Below, one piece after another: positions 7,208 to 8,006 of a stretch of DNA of 8,006 nucleotides. The stretch spans positions 1 to 8,006 of the forward strand of contig CAMRAP010000075.1 in assembly GCA_947039985.1 (NCBI GenBank), given 5' to 3'. The notes beneath the pieces were generated by a model that saw nothing but the letters and a program-made list of their open reading frames with translations, did no database searches and was not told the DNA's origin. The DNA is from an uncultured Odoribacter sp. (lineage in GTDB: Bacteria > Bacteroidota > Bacteroidia > Bacteroidales > Marinifilaceae). Made by a program: the position numbers and the translations under genes. Numbering within the stretch: the first letter of the stretch is position 1; each line of letters opens with the position of its first letter.

Positions 7208-7367
7208 TACTTTGCAAGAATAGGGATCTGTCTAAATGATAGAGACTGTAAAAATAAACAGTGCCAGATAATATTTTTTATCTGGCACTATTTATTTTTA
7301 CAGTCTTAAGGTTTGTACAAGATTGACTCGACTCATAGCCTTAATCGTTTTCACGATTTTACTTGTT
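7208..7367. other. Convergent intergenic region
   Basis: This non-coding stretch lies between the ends of the S41 and S9 peptidase genes. Its main content is the large palindrome at 7244-7305. A smaller perfect hairpin, AATCGT-TTTC-ACGATT (7343-7358), lies just past the S9 stop codon but has no real T-tract, so it is not called a terminator. No open frame or RNA gene is visible. Confidence 0.7.
7244..7305. terminator. Bidirectional rho-independent terminator (28-bp palindrome)
   Basis: Arms 7244-7271 and 7278-7305 are inverted repeats of 28 bases around a 6-base loop (TATTTT, 7272-7277), with a single mismatch (C7259 opposite A7290). One more A-T pair (7243/7306) and a possible G-U pair (7242/7307) extend it. 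The core GTGCCAGATAA is followed on both strands by a T-rich run, ATTTATTTTTAC rightward and GTTTATTTTTAC leftward. It can therefore stop transcripts of both the S41 gene (37 bases past its stop) and the convergent S9 gene. The outer GACTG/CAGTC arms lie beyond the T-tract and are more than a terminator needs. Confidence 0.85.
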
Positions 7368-8006
7368 TTAAAGATTAAGTTCTTTGAATTCATGTTGCCA
7401 CCAAGCTGGTTGTTTTTTTAGGTATTTTGCAAAATATGAAAGGATCGTATTATTCCAGATGATCCGTTGTTTATAATCTACTACTGTATGATCTGCATCT
7501 TTTACAAAGACCAATTCTGCATCCTTTCCTAGTAGTTTTAAGGCCGTATAGAATTGAATACTTTCGCCAGTAGGAACATTAACATCTTTTGTACCATGTA
7601 TCAATAGAATAGGTACTTTAACTTTATCTGCATTGTACAGTGGACTTTGATCTACATATATATCTTTACGATTCCAAGGGTAGGAATGGCCAGCTGAATT
7701 TGTATTGTACCCATATCCCCAATTACCTTCCCCCCAATAACTAGAAATGGAAGAGATTCCAGCGTGTGAAATGGCACAAGCAAATAGATCGGTCTGGGTC
7801 GTTAAATATTGAGTTGTAAATCCACCATAAGAAGCTCCCATACATCCTACCTTTGTGGCATCTATAAAAGGATGAGCTTTGATGAATGCTTTGGTGGAAG
7901 AGATGATTTCATCACTAGTGATTTTTGCCCAGTTGTTCTGGTGGCGTGCAGAAAACTCTTGTCCATATCCAGTTGCTCCCGAAGGTTGCATGACGTATAC
8001 AATATA
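7368..8006 (-). CDS. S9 prolyl oligopeptidase-type peptidase, C-terminal part
   Basis: This is the C-terminal alpha/beta-hydrolase domain of an S9 family serine peptidase (prolyl oligopeptidase, dipeptidyl-peptidase or acylaminoacyl-peptidase group). It is cut by the window edge; 212 residues are visible. The frame stays open to 8006 and reads YIVYV before the methionine at 7991-7989. That methionine is therefore internal, and the true start, with the usual N-terminal beta-propeller, lies to the right. PSGATGYGQEFS is the typical entry to the catalytic domain. The triad is complete: Ser in GASYGGF (codon 7832-7830), Asp in IHGTKDVNVP (codon 7586-7584) and His in DADHTV (codon 7490-7488). The stop is TAA at 7370-7368. 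The protein probably hydrolyses short peptides in the periplasm, but location cannot be judged without the N-terminus, and the S9 subfamily is not resolved. It converges on the S41 gene and shares the terminator between them. Confidence 0.92.
   Translation of the reverse strand, partial: YIVYVMQPSGATGYGQEFSARHQNNWAKITSDEIISSTKAFIKAHPFIDATKVGCMGASYGGFTTQYLTTQTDLFACAISHAGISSISSYWGEGNWGYGYNTNSAGHSYPWNRKDIYVDQSPLYNADKVKVPILLIHGTKDVNVPTGESIQFYTALKLLGKDAELVFVKDADHTVVDYKQRIIWNNTILSYFAKYLKKQPAWWQHEFKELNL

Noticed and set aside
7340..7379. Alternative hairpins (AATCGT/ACGATT and CTTAATC/GATTAAG) as a regulatory switch or second terminator
   Set aside because: Stems are 6-7 bp without a T-tract, and one arm lies in the S9 coding end; the palindrome at 7244-7305 already explains termination.

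Overview
The window looks like an ordinary core-chromosome segment of a Bacteroidota bacterium, most likely order Bacteroidales; the genus cannot be fixed from this sequence. Four observations support this. The DNA is AT-rich. Ribosome binding sites are weak or absent in front of most genes. Two Bacteroidota-type -7 promoter boxes (TAnnTTTG) are present. The gene order parA, parB, DUF5683 protein, LysM lytic transglycosylase is, from general knowledge, characteristic of this phylum. I see no mobile element, CRISPR array, tRNA, rRNA or prophage gene.

Layout: positions 1-3945 hold a minus-strand cluster, read right to left: parA (3175-3945), parB (2218-3120), a DUF5683 membrane or envelope protein (1550-2221) and an MltD-like lytic transglycosylase (1-1530, ending exactly at the window edge). 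parB and the DUF5683 gene overlap by 4 bases (ATGA), and only 19 bases separate the DUF5683 gene from the transglycosylase. The cluster therefore reads as one operon joining chromosome segregation to cell-wall remodelling. Positions 3946-4213 are a divergent intergenic region with a good promoter box for the rightward genes.

Positions 4214-7207 hold three plus-strand genes: nfo (endonuclease IV), a YfcE-family phosphodiesterase and a secreted S41 carboxyl-terminal processing protease. The first two have better starts than the longest open frames suggest: ATG at 4214 and ATG at 5103, rather than upstream TTG codons. A second promoter box lies in the 52-base gap between them. The phosphodiesterase and protease genes are 8 bases apart and probably co-transcribed.

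Positions 7208-7367 separate the protease from a convergent minus-strand S9 prolyl oligopeptidase-type peptidase, whose 5' part runs off the right edge. A 28-bp inverted repeat with one mismatch and a 6-base loop sits there and is the likely two-way terminator. No wholly new system is visible. The points most worth a second look are this oversized palindrome, the uncharacterised DUF5683 protein in the parAB operon with its beta-strand-like C-terminus, and the lack of a recognisable parS site in the window.
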